Positions 40,619 through 50,495 of a stretch of 64,000 nt of DNA are shown here, one piece after another. This stretch comes from Candidatus Nanoarchaeia archaeon (GTDB lineage: Archaea > Nanobdellota > Nanobdellia > Woesearchaeales > SKIA01). The stretch spans positions 1 through 64,000 of the forward strand of contig JANQNG010000036.1 of the NCBI GenBank assembly GCA_028279685.1, read 5' to 3'. The position numbers were made by a program, and so were the translations under genes. The notes beneath the pieces were generated by a model. The model ran no database searches and was not told the DNA's origin. It was given only the letters and a program-made list of their open reading frames with translations. Numbering within the stretch: the stretch's first letter is position 1; each line of letters begins with the position of its first letter.

Positions 40619-43600
40619 AAAAAGGTTATTATTTCAGCATGGATGCATTACTTGCATTGTCCTTGCTTGGAATAGGTATTCTTCTACTTTCACAACTCTA
40701 TTCTGCACAGGCTCCTGTGCAACAACTCAGCTACTATTCGAAAGATGTTATTACACTTGTCTCTACGACACCATTAGAAGGATTCAACAACAGTTTTGTT
40801 CAAGAACTTATTGCCGATGGAGTAATCAATGACACGAATAAAACAATCATAGAACAAATTGGCATTCTTTGGGTTACAGGAAGAGAAGACCTTGCCAGGT
40901 TGCTTGCAGAAAATATCAGTCATGCAGCTATCCCTGATAACTATGGATTCAGTTTTGTTATTGGAAATGATACTATCTATGAAAGACCTAAACCAAATAG
41001 CACTAATGTTGTGGTGTTTAAAAGTATGATCACAGGTATAGAAAAAGAACATCCATTGCAAGGCACTGCTGCGAGAATATTCCTCTCTGATTCATTCGAG
41101 CATAGCAGAACAATCTATTCGTATTTTGGAGGATTTGTTGGACAAGGAAATATCACTCTACAATTGAGAAACATTCCTCACGATGCTGATTTTATCTCAG
41201 GATATCTTGAGCTTGATGCAGCGAGCAACTTCACACTCTATGTTGATCAGACTTCTTGCGCTTATTTTGCGGTTAATAACACAAACATGAGTTCGCAGGC
41301 ATGGAATATCACGAATTGCACAACATTCATCAATAATGGAACCACCACCAACATAAGCATAGTCTTTGATGACGACCTGACCAACGCTTATGTTGGTGGC
41401 GGTTTTTTCAAAACAGTATTCACTACAAAAGAAGTTTTCTTCACGAATCTCACAGAAAAACAATATTATTTCCCTGGCATTGAAGGGATTATTAATCTTT
41501 ACGATGCGTTTTCCATACCAGGAGAAATTATGTCAATAGATATGTATCTTCATTATATTGCAAGAAATACTCTCGGTGGTAATAGTACACTTTACCTAAC
41601 TATAGGTAATGCTACTATCTATATTGATAATCAAACTACAGGTGTTGTTGAACTTGCTATTTCGAATGAGAGTATTGCGTCCAATTTGAGTGTAGCAGGG
41701 CTTCCCTATCAAATGCTTTCTAATGCGACAATTCCTTTGCGATTTGGATTTTACAATCTTTCTACAGAAGGTTCTGCTTATTCTATCGATGATAGTGGTG
41801 ATGCTGTACTAATTACTGACAGAAGTGGGAGTATGGCTTGGCAACTCACTTCAACAGCAGGAGGTAATAATCATAATGATATGGATTGCGATCAAGCATT
41901 GACACAAGCTGATATCACAAGAAGAAGAGTAGCTAATTGTACTAATACGTTGTTCATTGAGAATATGACGCAAGGATCGGGCAATAGAGTTGGCCTTGTG
42001 ACTTATGCAGCAAGTACAAATGTAGATGGGCAGCATGAACTCTCTACAGACACAGCATCGTTGCTTGATGCTAACGCTTATGTGATGAACACAGGAGGAG
42101 GAACTTGTCTTGGCTGTGGTATAGATTCTTCAATTAATACACTGCTTGATAATTGGTGGTATTTAATTCCCTATAGGGATAATAATTGGAAGTATACTAT
42201 AGAAAAACAAGAGAATTTATCGTGGACAAATAACACATACGATGATAGTGGATGGACGTGGGGTACTGCTGCATTGGGCTATGGAGGTGGAGAAGATACA
42301 ACAGTGCCAGAAGAAGATGATCCTGGAATACCGTTTATCTATGATGATTTTGAGTCAAATTCAGGATGGCAGAGGAATCGTCTCGGAACTGACACGGCAT
42401 CCTCTGGACGGTGGATACGTGGAAATCCTGTAGGATATACTATTGATTCAGATAATCCAAGCCAGCCGGAAGATGATCATACAGCAGGAGGAACTAATTG
42501 TTTTATTACAGGTTTATCAGGAGGATATACAGGTACAGGAACTAATGGTGATGTTGATGGAGGATTCACAACGTTAGAATCTCCTATTTATGATTTTTCA
42601 GGAAATGAAGGAGTCACTATTACTTACTGGAGGCATTATGCGTCAAATAATAATCCTGCTCTTGATGATTATTTTGAGTTTGCTATTTCTGATGATGGCG
42701 GCAGTAGTTATACGGTTATTGATAGAATAGAGGGAGATGCAGGACATAATAATTGGCATTTTGTTTCATTTCATCTCACAGAAGATACTATAACATTCAC
42801 GAACAACATGCGTTTACGATTTAGAGCAAGCGATCATGGTAATGGTGATGTGGTTGAAGCAGGCATTGATGACTTAGAAATTATAGGTAATAAAACATTC
42901 AACGATCTCTACTTAAGAACAACATTCACCGTTGATAATATTAATCTTCTCAAAAACCCTATGCTTCATATGCTCACAGATGACAAAGCAGAAGTATATC
43001 TAAATGGAAGATTACTCTTCAATGATTCGTTAACACATACAGGAGAATACTGGGATCTAATGATGAGTATCTATGAACCTTTATTTTATGCAGAAGATTT
43101 CAACAGGGCAAATGATGCATCTGTAGGTAATGGCTGGACTGAAACAGTTGGTACATCCTGGCAAACGATCGGCAATAAGGCACGTGCAAGAAATTGTGGT
43201 GCTCAAAGTACTATGGAATATGTCTTTGATTTATCTCAGGAAGATAATGCACATCTTCGTTTTGATTGGATGATGGAAGCAAATAATGCAAATGAATGTC
43301 TCGAAGCAGAACTTGATTGTGTTGGTGGAGGATGTGTAACAACCACAGTAAGTATATGTGATCGATCAATGGATGCCTCGACGGAAGAGATCAACCTTAG
43401 CACGTATCTTGGTCATGACGATGTTCGTCTTTCTTTTACTTGTGAGTACATTGATGGTTCTCCTGAGTTTATTTTCATTGACAATATTGAACTTTTCAGG
43501 AAGATGTCTGATGTTCTCAATGTTGGTGAAAATGTCATGGCTGTCAAAGTGTATAATGATGATAATAATCTTCTTTTTGATACAGAGATTATTGCAACAG

Positions 43601-44808
43601 AGAGGAGTAAAGCAATACTTGCTATGACTGATGGGGAACCTAATAGTTGCGTAACGCTTGGCACAGGAAGTGGTTATGATCCTGTAAGTGCTTGTAATTG
43701 CTGGGGGGCTCTTTCACAACAAGAGAGCTGCCCTGATCTTATTTCTATTGAAGGAGATCTTGGAGATGGGATTGATGAAGCATCAGAACAAGCTATTGGT
43801 CTCTCCTGTTATATGCATGATTATTATGGTGTTGATGTTTACGCAGTTTTAATGGGTAACAGTGTTGGTGTTCCTACTATGCAAGAGATTGCTTGTTGCG
43901 GAGGTAACTGTTCAAGATTCTATCAAAGCGATGATGCTGAAGAGATACAAAATATCTATGCAGGTATCCTCAGCGGAATGATAGATGGATTCCTGGGATT
44001 CTATGAATCTCAACAAATTGATGTGCTCACGCTGATTAATTTCTCTTATTCAGTGCTTTATCCTGATTCTTATATCAATATTACCTATCAACCCTATGTT
44101 GCTGATATCGCACATGGAGAGATTCCTGTTTTCTTTGAACTCGAGCCAACATCAGAATGTCTGTTTATGTTTCAGCATCCAGAAGGAGTTAGGCTGCTTG
44201 ATGCTCAAGTTACCTCTTATTCAGGGGAGCATTGGACTGATTATTTGCATGTTGATAATATGTTTGATACCTCTACTGTCTTTAATCTTAGTGATTATCA
44301 TATGGGGTATAAATATCTTGGCGATCCTTTCCTCTTGCCAATTCCTGTGCAATACATAGGAGAGAGCAATAATTTCATAACGCTTAACACAGGAGACGGC
44401 CCTGATAATGCAACAGGATGCTCCGATAACAATACGCTAATGTATACTGGCTTAGTGAATGTGATTAATCATTCGCTGCCTTATAGTGCTGTGCTTCCCA
44501 ATGCATCGGGATGCTCGTGGATTATTGATCTTGAGTCAGGAGTCAACATCAGTTTGAAAGTTCCGCTTGATTATGATGGGGCTGCAACTTGCTTTTACAC
44601 TAGTGATGTTCATGATACTGCAGGACATAACGAGGAAGATGCTTATGATGCTGCTATGTATACTCTTCTCACATTCCTTGATTATGACATGGATGGCAGA
44701 ATATTTATACAATTCGATGAAACAGATCTTCTTATCGATTCAGAAACAATTGGTGATGTTCCTTATCTCTGGGGGCCAACCATTGCAGAGGTGCTCGTAT
44801 GGCAATAG
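40609..44808 (+). CDS. Giant pilin-like surface protein with split VWA domain
   Basis: A 1399-residue protein. The N-terminus MAMKKG|YYFSMDALLALSLLGIG looks like a class III pilin leader and helix, so it may enter the pilus, perhaps at the tip. A VWA domain starts at about residue 395, with the MIDAS motif DRSGS at 404-408. It breaks off near 515 and resumes at about 995 (AILAMTDGEPNSC). The 480-residue insertion holds two jelly-roll-like parts (GWQRNRLG... and GWTETVGTSWQT...). A further 290 residues follow. Many sequons and Cys residues suggest a glycosylated, disulfide-stabilised adhesin. GTG start with GGAGGT 6 nt upstream. Confidence 0.8.
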   Translation: MAMKKGYYFSMDALLALSLLGIGILLLSQLYSAQAPVQQLSYYSKDVITLVSTTPLEGFNNSFVQELIADGVINDTNKTIIEQIGILWVTGREDLARLLAENISHAAIPDNYGFSFVIGNDTIYERPKPNSTNVVVFKSMITGIEKEHPLQGTAARIFLSDSFEHSRTIYSYFGGFVGQGNITLQLRNIPHDADFISGYLELDAASNFTLYVDQTSCAYFAVNNTNMSSQAWNITNCTTFINNGTTTNISIVFDDDLTNAYVGGGFFKTVFTTKEVFFTNLTEKQYYFPGIEGIINLYDAFSIPGEIMSIDMYLHYIARNTLGGNSTLYLTIGNATIYIDNQTTGVVELAISNESIASNLSVAGLPYQMLSNATIPLRFGFYNLSTEGSAYSIDDSGDAVLITDRSGSMAWQLTSTAGGNNHNDMDCDQALTQADITRRRVANCTNTLFIENMTQGSGNRVGLVTYAASTNVDGQHELSTDTASLLDANAYVMNTGGGTCLGCGIDSSINTLLDNWWYLIPYRDNNWKYTIEKQENLSWTNNTYDDSGWTWGTAALGYGGGEDTTVPEEDDPGIPFIYDDFESNSGWQRNRLGTDTASSGRWIRGNPVGYTIDSDNPSQPEDDHTAGGTNCFITGLSGGYTGTGTNGDVDGGFTTLESPIYDFSGNEGVTITYWRHYASNNNPALDDYFEFAISDDGGSSYTVIDRIEGDAGHNNWHFVSFHLTEDTITFTNNMRLRFRASDHGNGDVVEAGIDDLEIIGNKTFNDLYLRTTFTVDNINLLKNPMLHMLTDDKAEVYLNGRLLFNDSLTHTGEYWDLMMSIYEPLFYAEDFNRANDASVGNGWTETVGTSWQTIGNKARARNCGAQSTMEYVFDLSQEDNAHLRFDWMMEANNANECLEAELDCVGGGCVTTTVSICDRSMDASTEEINLSTYLGHDDVRLSFTCEYIDGSPEFIFIDNIELFRKMSDVLNVGENVMAVKVYNDDNNLLFDTEIIATERSKAILAMTDGEPNSCVTLGTGSGYDPVSACNCWGALSQQESCPDLISIEGDLGDGIDEASEQAIGLSCYMHDYYGVDVYAVLMGNSVGVPTMQEIACCGGNCSRFYQSDDAEEIQNIYAGILSGMIDGFLGFYESQQIDVLTLINFSYSVLYPDSYINITYQPYVADIAHGEIPVFFELEPTSECLFMFQHPEGVRLLDAQVTSYSGEHWTDYLHVDNMFDTSTVFNLSDYHMGYKYLGDPFLLPIPVQYIGESNNFITLNTGDGPDNATGCSDNNTLMYTGLVNVINHSLPYSAVLPNASGCSWIIDLESGVNISLKVPLDYDGAATCFYTSDVHDTAGHNEEDAYDAAMYTLLTFLDYDMDGRIFIQFDETDLLIDSETIGDVPYLWGPTIAEVLVWQ

Positions 44809-45740
44809 GGAAGAAAGCTGCATTGTTCACTATTCTTTCTTTAGTTTTTCTCAGTATTCTTATGATGAGTGTTACGACAAAGCATTCAACAAAAATGAGT
44901 GAAAGAAGCCTTGTTATCAAAGAGAGAATTCATTCAATTGATCATTTCATTGATGATCTTGATGTTGATATTCAAAGAGGAGTTTTCATTGCAAGTTTTC
45001 GAGCATTACTTGCTATGCAGCAGTACATCACAGCAGAAGGTGATTTCATTACAGAGGTAGATGATGTGTTCAACGAATTACTTATCAATGGATCTATTGA
45101 TGGAAACTATATGAGTGTTATGAACGATACAGAACTTCCTCTTTGGATTGATCGTATAAAGCAAGAAGCAGCGAAAGCAACAATCGTGCTTAACTATAAT
45201 CTTACTGATGTTCGTGTGTATCATAGTTCTCCTTGGGAACTTTCGATAGAGCTTTCGATGTTTATTGACATTACTGATACAGGAGAGACTGCTCGCTGGA
45301 GTAGGAATCAGGTTATCACAACCTCTCTTCCTATTGAGGGATTTGAGGATCCTCTTTACACAGTATTTACGGAAGGGCGTGTTATTAATCTTATAACGCC
45401 TACGAATATTACAGATTTCACAAATGGGCAGAATACTTCTAATTTGAAGGTTCATGTGGATGCTGGACTCTACAGAGCAAAGAACAGCTCTCCAAGCTAT
45501 TTGATGAGATTAAAAGGAAATCTTTCAGGATCACTGTATGGGATTGAGAGTTTCGTGAATCTTAAGACATTCGAAGATGCATCGCTTTCAATAGAGGAGA
45601 AGAGCTGCATCGATTATGTTTATTTTTCAGGAAATAATCCAGAACATTGGTTAATAGACAATACATACAATTGGCTACGCATTGATAATCAATCAAATCA
45701 TATTGCTGATTACGAGGTCGGACACCTCATCAGTAGTTAA
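44799..45740 (+). CDS. Membrane-anchored extracellular protein of pilus locus
   Basis: A 313-residue protein. The N-terminus MAIGKKAALFTILSLVFLSILMM is a signal anchor without the class III K-G-Q cleavage motif. A helical region (about 30-90) and a beta-rich domain with sequons follow. It begins within the end of the giant VWA gene (10-bp overlap) after a GAGGTG site, so the two are co-translated. It may anchor or cap the fibre. No family recognised beyond its place in the locus. Confidence 0.7.
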   Translation: MAIGKKAALFTILSLVFLSILMMSVTTKHSTKMSERSLVIKERIHSIDHFIDDLDVDIQRGVFIASFRALLAMQQYITAEGDFITEVDDVFNELLINGSIDGNYMSVMNDTELPLWIDRIKQEAAKATIVLNYNLTDVRVYHSSPWELSIELSMFIDITDTGETARWSRNQVITTSLPIEGFEDPLYTVFTEGRVINLITPTNITDFTNGQNTSNLKVHVDAGLYRAKNSSPSYLMRLKGNLSGSLYGIESFVNLKTFEDASLSIEEKSCIDYVYFSGNNPEHWLIDNTYNWLRIDNQSNHIADYEVGHLISS

Positions 45741-45796
45741 TGCTAAAAAAGAACAGGGAAACATATTTAAATCATCAGAGATGAGGCAAGAATACG

Positions 45797-46648
45797 ATGT
45801 TAAAGCACGCATCATTGATCGAAACAGGAGTTGATAAACTAGTTAAATTAGTCACTCAAAGAAGGAGAATTTCTATCCCGTCTGCAGCGGCGGCATTAGG
45901 TGTATCTACAGCAGTTATCGAAGAATGGGCTGATTTTCTTGAGGAAGAAGGGATTATCAATCTAGAATACAGTTTTGCTACAACATACCTCTCTCAGAGC
46001 AAAGCAGGAGGTAAAGATCTGCTGAAAAAAGCAAAAGAATTTCATCATGCAAAAGACATTTTGACAAGGAACATTGAGACTGCTTTAGCTACTATTCACA
46101 TGGATATGATACTTGTACATGAATTGAAGAATGAGATTTTTATTTTGAAAAAAGGGTTTGGAAACCATGCTGAATCAATAGGAAAACAGATTGCTGATCT
46201 CGAGCACTTTGCTGGTAAGAAAAAGACGCTTGATAGAAAATTTCTCAATCTTAGGGGAAAATTCAGACAAGCACTCTCAACGAAAGTTTCTGAGAAAGAA
46301 ACTGTGTTGTTTAAGAGTATAAAAGAGCTTGTCAGAAAAGAAGAGGAAACAGTGGATCAAACTGTAGCGATAGAGAAAAGACTAGGTAAATCATTCAAAG
46401 CATTATTCGATAAGAGAGAAGAGATGGAGAAAAGAATCAAAGACATCGAGACAACCTATGCTTCTCTCGGAACGATCCTCGGAGGATTACTGAAAAAAAT
46501 ACAAGTATCAAGCAAAGGAAATAGAGTATTAGATTCAAAGAAATACATTGCAGAGCTTGAAGATGCATTCAAGAAAACTGAACGTGATAGAAAATTGTTC
46601 AGAAATGATGTCAAGCAATTGATGTCTCGTGTTGGTAAGTATTTTTAA
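45797..46648 (+). CDS. Winged-helix/coiled-coil protein of pilus locus
   Basis: A 283-residue cytoplasmic protein. Residues 1-60 look like a winged helix (RRISIPSAAAALGVSTAVIEEWADFLEEEGII). The rest is a long coiled coil (about 75-280). This domain pairing is common beside archaeal pilus and archaellum-like ATPases and may be a scaffold rather than a DNA binder. AACATATTTAAATC lies about 25 nt upstream, so there is an internal promoter. It overlaps the upstream part of the ATPase frame. Confidence 0.68.
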   Translation: MLKHASLIETGVDKLVKLVTQRRRISIPSAAAALGVSTAVIEEWADFLEEEGIINLEYSFATTYLSQSKAGGKDLLKKAKEFHHAKDILTRNIETALATIHMDMILVHELKNEIFILKKGFGNHAESIGKQIADLEHFAGKKKTLDRKFLNLRGKFRQALSTKVSEKETVLFKSIKELVRKEEETVDQTVAIEKRLGKSFKALFDKREEMEKRIKDIETTYASLGTILGGLLKKIQVSSKGNRVLDSKKYIAELEDAFKKTERDRKLFRNDVKQLMSRVGKYF

Positions 46649-46670
46649 TCATAAAAAGGGGTGTTTGGAA

Positions 46671-48305
46671 TTGACTGCTAAAAGAGGGGTAAAGAATCCT
46701 CAAAGGAAGAAGCAGAGAAAGAAAGCTACCAGAAAGGCTTCTGTGAAGAAGAAAAAGAAATCGACAAAACGTAGAGAAGTCCAAAAAAAGAAAGCTTTCA
46801 ATAAAAAGGAGAAAGCTCCTAAAGAAGGTAAGAAGACACTTATTGACCAGTACGATTTCTTCTCATCAAAAATGCCCATTACTATACATATTTTCAGAAC
46901 GCCAGATGATTATGTTCCTCTCTACGATGTTTCTATTGCTGCTGTCAGCGAAACAACAGAAGCTTTGCTTGAACAGATACGAAAGCGACTAATCAATGAA
47001 GTGAATTTAGGAATGGTAGATATCGCTGATGTGAAGCAAACAGGAATTGTTGAAAAACGATTCAACGAAACGATTGCTTTGCTTATTAAGAAGTATTTTC
47101 CTGATACTAATGAAGATACTAAAGAGTTTCTTACTACATATCTTGTTCAAAAAAGCCTGGGCATGGGTAATGTGGAAATATTGATGGATGATAATAATCT
47201 CGAAGAAATCACCATTAATAGAAGTGGAGAACCTGTTTGGGTATATCACAGGGAACATGGGTGGCTCAAGACAAGTATTGTGCTTTCTTCAGAGGATGTC
47301 ACCAAACATTACTCACAACTTGTTGCTCGTCGTGTTGGCAAGCAGATCTCAATTTTAAAGCCATTACTTGATGCACACCTCGAAGAAGGTGATCGTGTTA
47401 ATGCTACGTTAATGCCGATTACGTCTCATGGTAATACGATGACGATAAGAAGATTCAGCAGAGATCCTTTCACCATCACACATTTTCTCAAGTCAAATAC
47501 GTTAAGTGTTGAGGCAGCTTCGCTTGTCTGGCTTTGTATGCAGTATGAAATGAGCATTCTTATAGCAGGGGGTACTGCTTCAGGAAAGACATCGACATTG
47601 AATGTGCTTGCTTCATTTTTTCCTCCAAATCAACGTATTATCAGCATAGAAGATACAAGAGAAATTCAGCTTCCTAAATTTCTGCATTGGGTTCCTATGG
47701 CGACACGGCTTGCCAGTGCTGAGAAAACTGGAGAAATATCTATGGGAGACCTGTTGGTGAATTCATTAAGAATGCGTCCTGATAGGATACTTGTTGGAGA
47801 GGTGAGAAGGAAAGAAGAGGCAAATACATTACTTGAAGCAATTCACACAGGACATAGCTGTTATGCAACTTTTCATGCAGACAATGTCGATGAAGCGATC
47901 AATAGGCTCACCAATCCTCCAATAGACATACCAAAAGCTATGCTGCCTGCAATTTCTATGGTGGTAGCACTTTTCAGAAATCGTCGTACAGGAAAGCGTA
48001 GAGCATTCCAAATAGCAGAAATTCTTCCAAGTGCAGAAGCTAATGTTTTAATGCAATACGATGCGAAACGAGATACTTTAGTGAACACTAGTAAATCAAA
48101 ATCTTTGTTTTCCACGCTGCAACTCTATACAGGAAATACTAAACAAGAACTTGAGAAAATCATGAAGATCAAGCAAGAAGTATTGCAATATCTTGTCAAG
48201 CAAAATATTGATACTGTTGATGGTGTTGGGAAAGTTATGGCAGAATACTATACTAATTTCGATAATCTGATGAAGCATGTCAGAGCGAATAAAAGGCTGG
48301 GGTGA
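46671..48305 (+). CDS. Type IV pilus assembly ATPase (GspE/TadA/ArlI family)
   Basis: About 544 residues. A Lys/Arg-rich first 50 residues could touch the membrane or nucleic acid. The N-terminal domain leads to Walker A AGGTASGKTST, an Asp box (ISIEDTREIQL), Walker B RMRPDRILVGEVR and a His box (IHTGHSCYATFHADN). It powers fibre assembly through the TadB/C proteins encoded next. The start is TTG 46671, 7 nt after GGGGTG; earlier GTG and TTG codons lie in frame. It forms the motor of this locus. Confidence 0.92.
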   Translation: MTAKRGVKNPQRKKQRKKATRKASVKKKKKSTKRREVQKKKAFNKKEKAPKEGKKTLIDQYDFFSSKMPITIHIFRTPDDYVPLYDVSIAAVSETTEALLEQIRKRLINEVNLGMVDIADVKQTGIVEKRFNETIALLIKKYFPDTNEDTKEFLTTYLVQKSLGMGNVEILMDDNNLEEITINRSGEPVWVYHREHGWLKTSIVLSSEDVTKHYSQLVARRVGKQISILKPLLDAHLEEGDRVNATLMPITSHGNTMTIRRFSRDPFTITHFLKSNTLSVEAASLVWLCMQYEMSILIAGGTASGKTSTLNVLASFFPPNQRIISIEDTREIQLPKFLHWVPMATRLASAEKTGEISMGDLLVNSLRMRPDRILVGEVRRKEEANTLLEAIHTGHSCYATFHADNVDEAINRLTNPPIDIPKAMLPAISMVVALFRNRRTGKRRAFQIAEILPSAEANVLMQYDAKRDTLVNTSKSKSLFSTLQLYTGNTKQELEKIMKIKQEVLQYLVKQNIDTVDGVGKVMAEYYTNFDNLMKHVRANKRLG

Positions 48306-48310
48306 TCTAG

Positions 48311-49126
48311 GTGGAAGCGATCTACCACAATCTTGCGCGCTCTCTTCCTGACTTGAAGCAGAAACTAATTCAAGCAAGAATGCATGAATCGCCAGTTAAG
48401 TTTGTCAAAAAAATAGTAATGACTTCGATTATGCTTTCTTTTGGAATATGTATTCTTTTTATAGGAAGCATTTTGCATGCTTTTAATCAATCATTTCTAA
48501 TTTCTGTTTTTCTGTTTCCTCTCGGAATTCTCTTATTGTTCAATTATCTTATTAAAGAGCCTGATGTAAGAATACGCAATATTGCAAAAGATATCAATAA
48601 AGAAGTAGTCTTTGCTACGAGATTCATGATCATTGAATTAGAATCAGGAGTTCCTATCTACAATGTTTTTGTAAATATCACTAATATTTATCCTCATATC
48701 GGAGCAGCATTCAGAATGGTTGTCGACAAAGTAGATATGGGCACTATGATTGAAGATGCTATTAGCGAAACGGCAAGTGTTGTTCCGTCTTCTAACCTCC
48801 AACGTATTCTCTGGCAAATGCTGAATTCAATTAAGACAGGAGCCCCAATTACTGAAGCACTGAAATCAGTCGTAGATCAGATTGTTGGAGAGCAAAAAAT
48901 AGAAGTGGAACAATATGGTAGGAAACTAAATCCACTTGCAATGTTCTATATGATGATCGCGGTTATTGTTCCTTCTCTAGGTATAACAATGCTTATTATC
49001 TTTTCAAGCTTTATTGGGTTCAAACTCAGCCTTGCAGTCTTTTTGACATTAGCAGGGCTGCTTGTTTTCATTCAGTATATGTTTTTTGGCATGATAAAAT
49101 CATCGAGGCCTTCCGTGGAGTTTTAG
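48311..49126 (+). CDS. TadB/T2SF-type pilus platform protein 1
   Basis: A 271-residue membrane protein. Two helices at about 35-75, a cytoplasmic T2SF domain (about 85-205, with FMIIELESGVPIYNVFVNI and LQRILWQMLNSIKTGAPI), and two C-terminal helices. GTG start at 48311; GGTGAT overlaps the ATPase stop, giving coupling. In archaellum ArlJ, the two T2SF domains occur in one protein; here they are split into two genes, as in Tad pili. Confidence 0.87.
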   Translation: MEAIYHNLARSLPDLKQKLIQARMHESPVKFVKKIVMTSIMLSFGICILFIGSILHAFNQSFLISVFLFPLGILLLFNYLIKEPDVRIRNIAKDINKEVVFATRFMIIELESGVPIYNVFVNITNIYPHIGAAFRMVVDKVDMGTMIEDAISETASVVPSSNLQRILWQMLNSIKTGAPITEALKSVVDQIVGEQKIEVEQYGRKLNPLAMFYMMIAVIVPSLGITMLIIFSSFIGFKLSLAVFLTLAGLLVFIQYMFFGMIKSSRPSVEF

Positions 49127-50383
49127 ATGGTAGATAAAAAAAATAAAATAAAGAAAAAGGAAAAAGAGCATGTTCAAGTAGATGTTCATAAGAAAGAACA
49201 AAAAAAACATTGGTTCGCTACGTTATTCAGAAAAGATAATACAGAAAGGCAAAAGATGCCTTCTGATAAGAAAAAAGGGATTAGTAAGAAAAAGGAAGAG
49301 AAGACAGATAAGGAAGAAAAATCCAAGAAAAAGGAAGAACTTGATATCTATAGTGTTTTCAAAAAGAAAGAAGAGAAGACGCAGCTCACGCCTGCTCAAC
49401 AGAGAAGAAAATTAGTAGAACAATTTGAAAAAGCAGGACACACATTTACTCCAAAAGAGGCGTTGAAGCGTACATTCTGGATAACTTTAATGATTATTGT
49501 GCTGCTAACGATTTTGTTTATTGGTATGGCGGTGTATACATTTCAAAGTTTGTTAGGATTGGCTATTCAAATTATGGTGTTATGGACTTCTGGTGTTGTG
49601 TTTGTGTTTGTGCTGCTTTGGCTTTTCTTCATGATTTATACTGATATGAAAATGTTCAGAAGGAAGCTCAGTATTGAGGAGGTATTGCCAGACTTTTTAC
49701 AACTTACTTCTGCTAATATAAGAGCAGGTATGCCTATTGATAAGGCACTTTGGTTTGCTGTGAGGCCTCGTTTTGGGATTCTTGCGAAAGAGATTGAAGA
49801 TGTAGCTAAAAAAACACTGAGTGGTGAGAATCTTCATAAAGCGTTGGTCGATTTTGCTCATAAGTATGATTCTGCAGTTCTTCTTCGTTCAGTCAGCTTG
49901 CTTAATGAGGGTATGGAGGCTGGTGGTGATGTTGGAGATTTATTGAATAAGATAGCTATCAACATTCATGATTTGAGAAGTATGAAAAAAGAGATGAGTG
50001 CGAAAGTTGTCACTTATGCTATTTTCATAACATTTGCATCAATCATAGCAGCTCCTGCATTGTTTGGACTCTCTCATGAGTTGCTTAATGTTGTTCAAGC
50101 GATTGCAGGAGATGTTTCTGCCGCTACGGAAGGACAAGCGCTCTCTGTAGCGGGATTATCAGTCAATATCAGCAATACGAATATTAGAATTGAAGATTAT
50201 AGAATATTTGCATATGTTAGTCTTATTGCAACAGCTTTCTTCTCAGCGATAATTGTGAGTATTATAAGAAAGGGAAATATTAAGGAAGATATTCATCTTA
50301 TACCTTTGTTTATTGTTTGTTCTCTTTTGATATTTTCGCTCTCTTCTTGGCTAATGTCTTTTGTTTTCTCAGGTCTTTTTTAA
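49127..50383 (+). CDS. TadC/T2SF-type pilus platform protein 2
   Basis: A 418-residue membrane protein. An unusual Lys/Glu-rich, disordered N-terminus (about 1-105) is followed by two helices (about 120-170), a T2SF domain (QLTSANIRAGMPIDKALWFAVRPRFG... LLNEGMEAGGDVGDLLNKI), then three or four C-terminal helices. The start directly abuts the preceding stop. With the preceding protein it would form the membrane platform for the pilus ATPase. The charged extension may dock the ATPase or DNA and is not usual in the family. Confidence 0.87.
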   Translation: MVDKKNKIKKKEKEHVQVDVHKKEQKKHWFATLFRKDNTERQKMPSDKKKGISKKKEEKTDKEEKSKKKEELDIYSVFKKKEEKTQLTPAQQRRKLVEQFEKAGHTFTPKEALKRTFWITLMIIVLLTILFIGMAVYTFQSLLGLAIQIMVLWTSGVVFVFVLLWLFFMIYTDMKMFRRKLSIEEVLPDFLQLTSANIRAGMPIDKALWFAVRPRFGILAKEIEDVAKKTLSGENLHKALVDFAHKYDSAVLLRSVSLLNEGMEAGGDVGDLLNKIAINIHDLRSMKKEMSAKVVTYAIFITFASIIAAPALFGLSHELLNVVQAIAGDVSAATEGQALSVAGLSVNISNTNIRIEDYRIFAYVSLIATAFFSAIIVSIIRKGNIKEDIHLIPLFIVCSLLIFSLSSWLMSFVFSGLF

Positions 50384-50396
50384 ATAATTATTGTCA

Positions 50397-50414
50397 GTAT
50401 ACTAATTAGTATAC
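50397..50414. promoter_or_regulatory. 18-bp perfect palindrome, candidate operator
   Basis: GTATACTAATTAGTATAC at 50397-50414 is a perfect palindrome ending 20 bp before the TATA box of the final pilin gene. This position suits an activator or repressor site. No other copy was noticed. The binding protein is unknown. Confidence 0.5.
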
Positions 50415-50434
50415 AGGTGTATAAATTCGAAACA

Positions 50435-50443
50435 TTTATATAC
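50435..50443 (+). promoter_or_regulatory. TATA box of terminal pilin gene
   Basis: TTTATATAC at 50435-50443 lies about 25 nt before a likely start site near 50468, leaving a ~28-nt leader that carries GAGGTGAT. It gives the last pilin its own promoter, separate from the rest of the locus. Confidence 0.6.
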
Positions 50444-50495
50444 TGGTTCTTATAATAAAGGGTAATATACAGTCATCTAAAGAGGTGATATGAAC

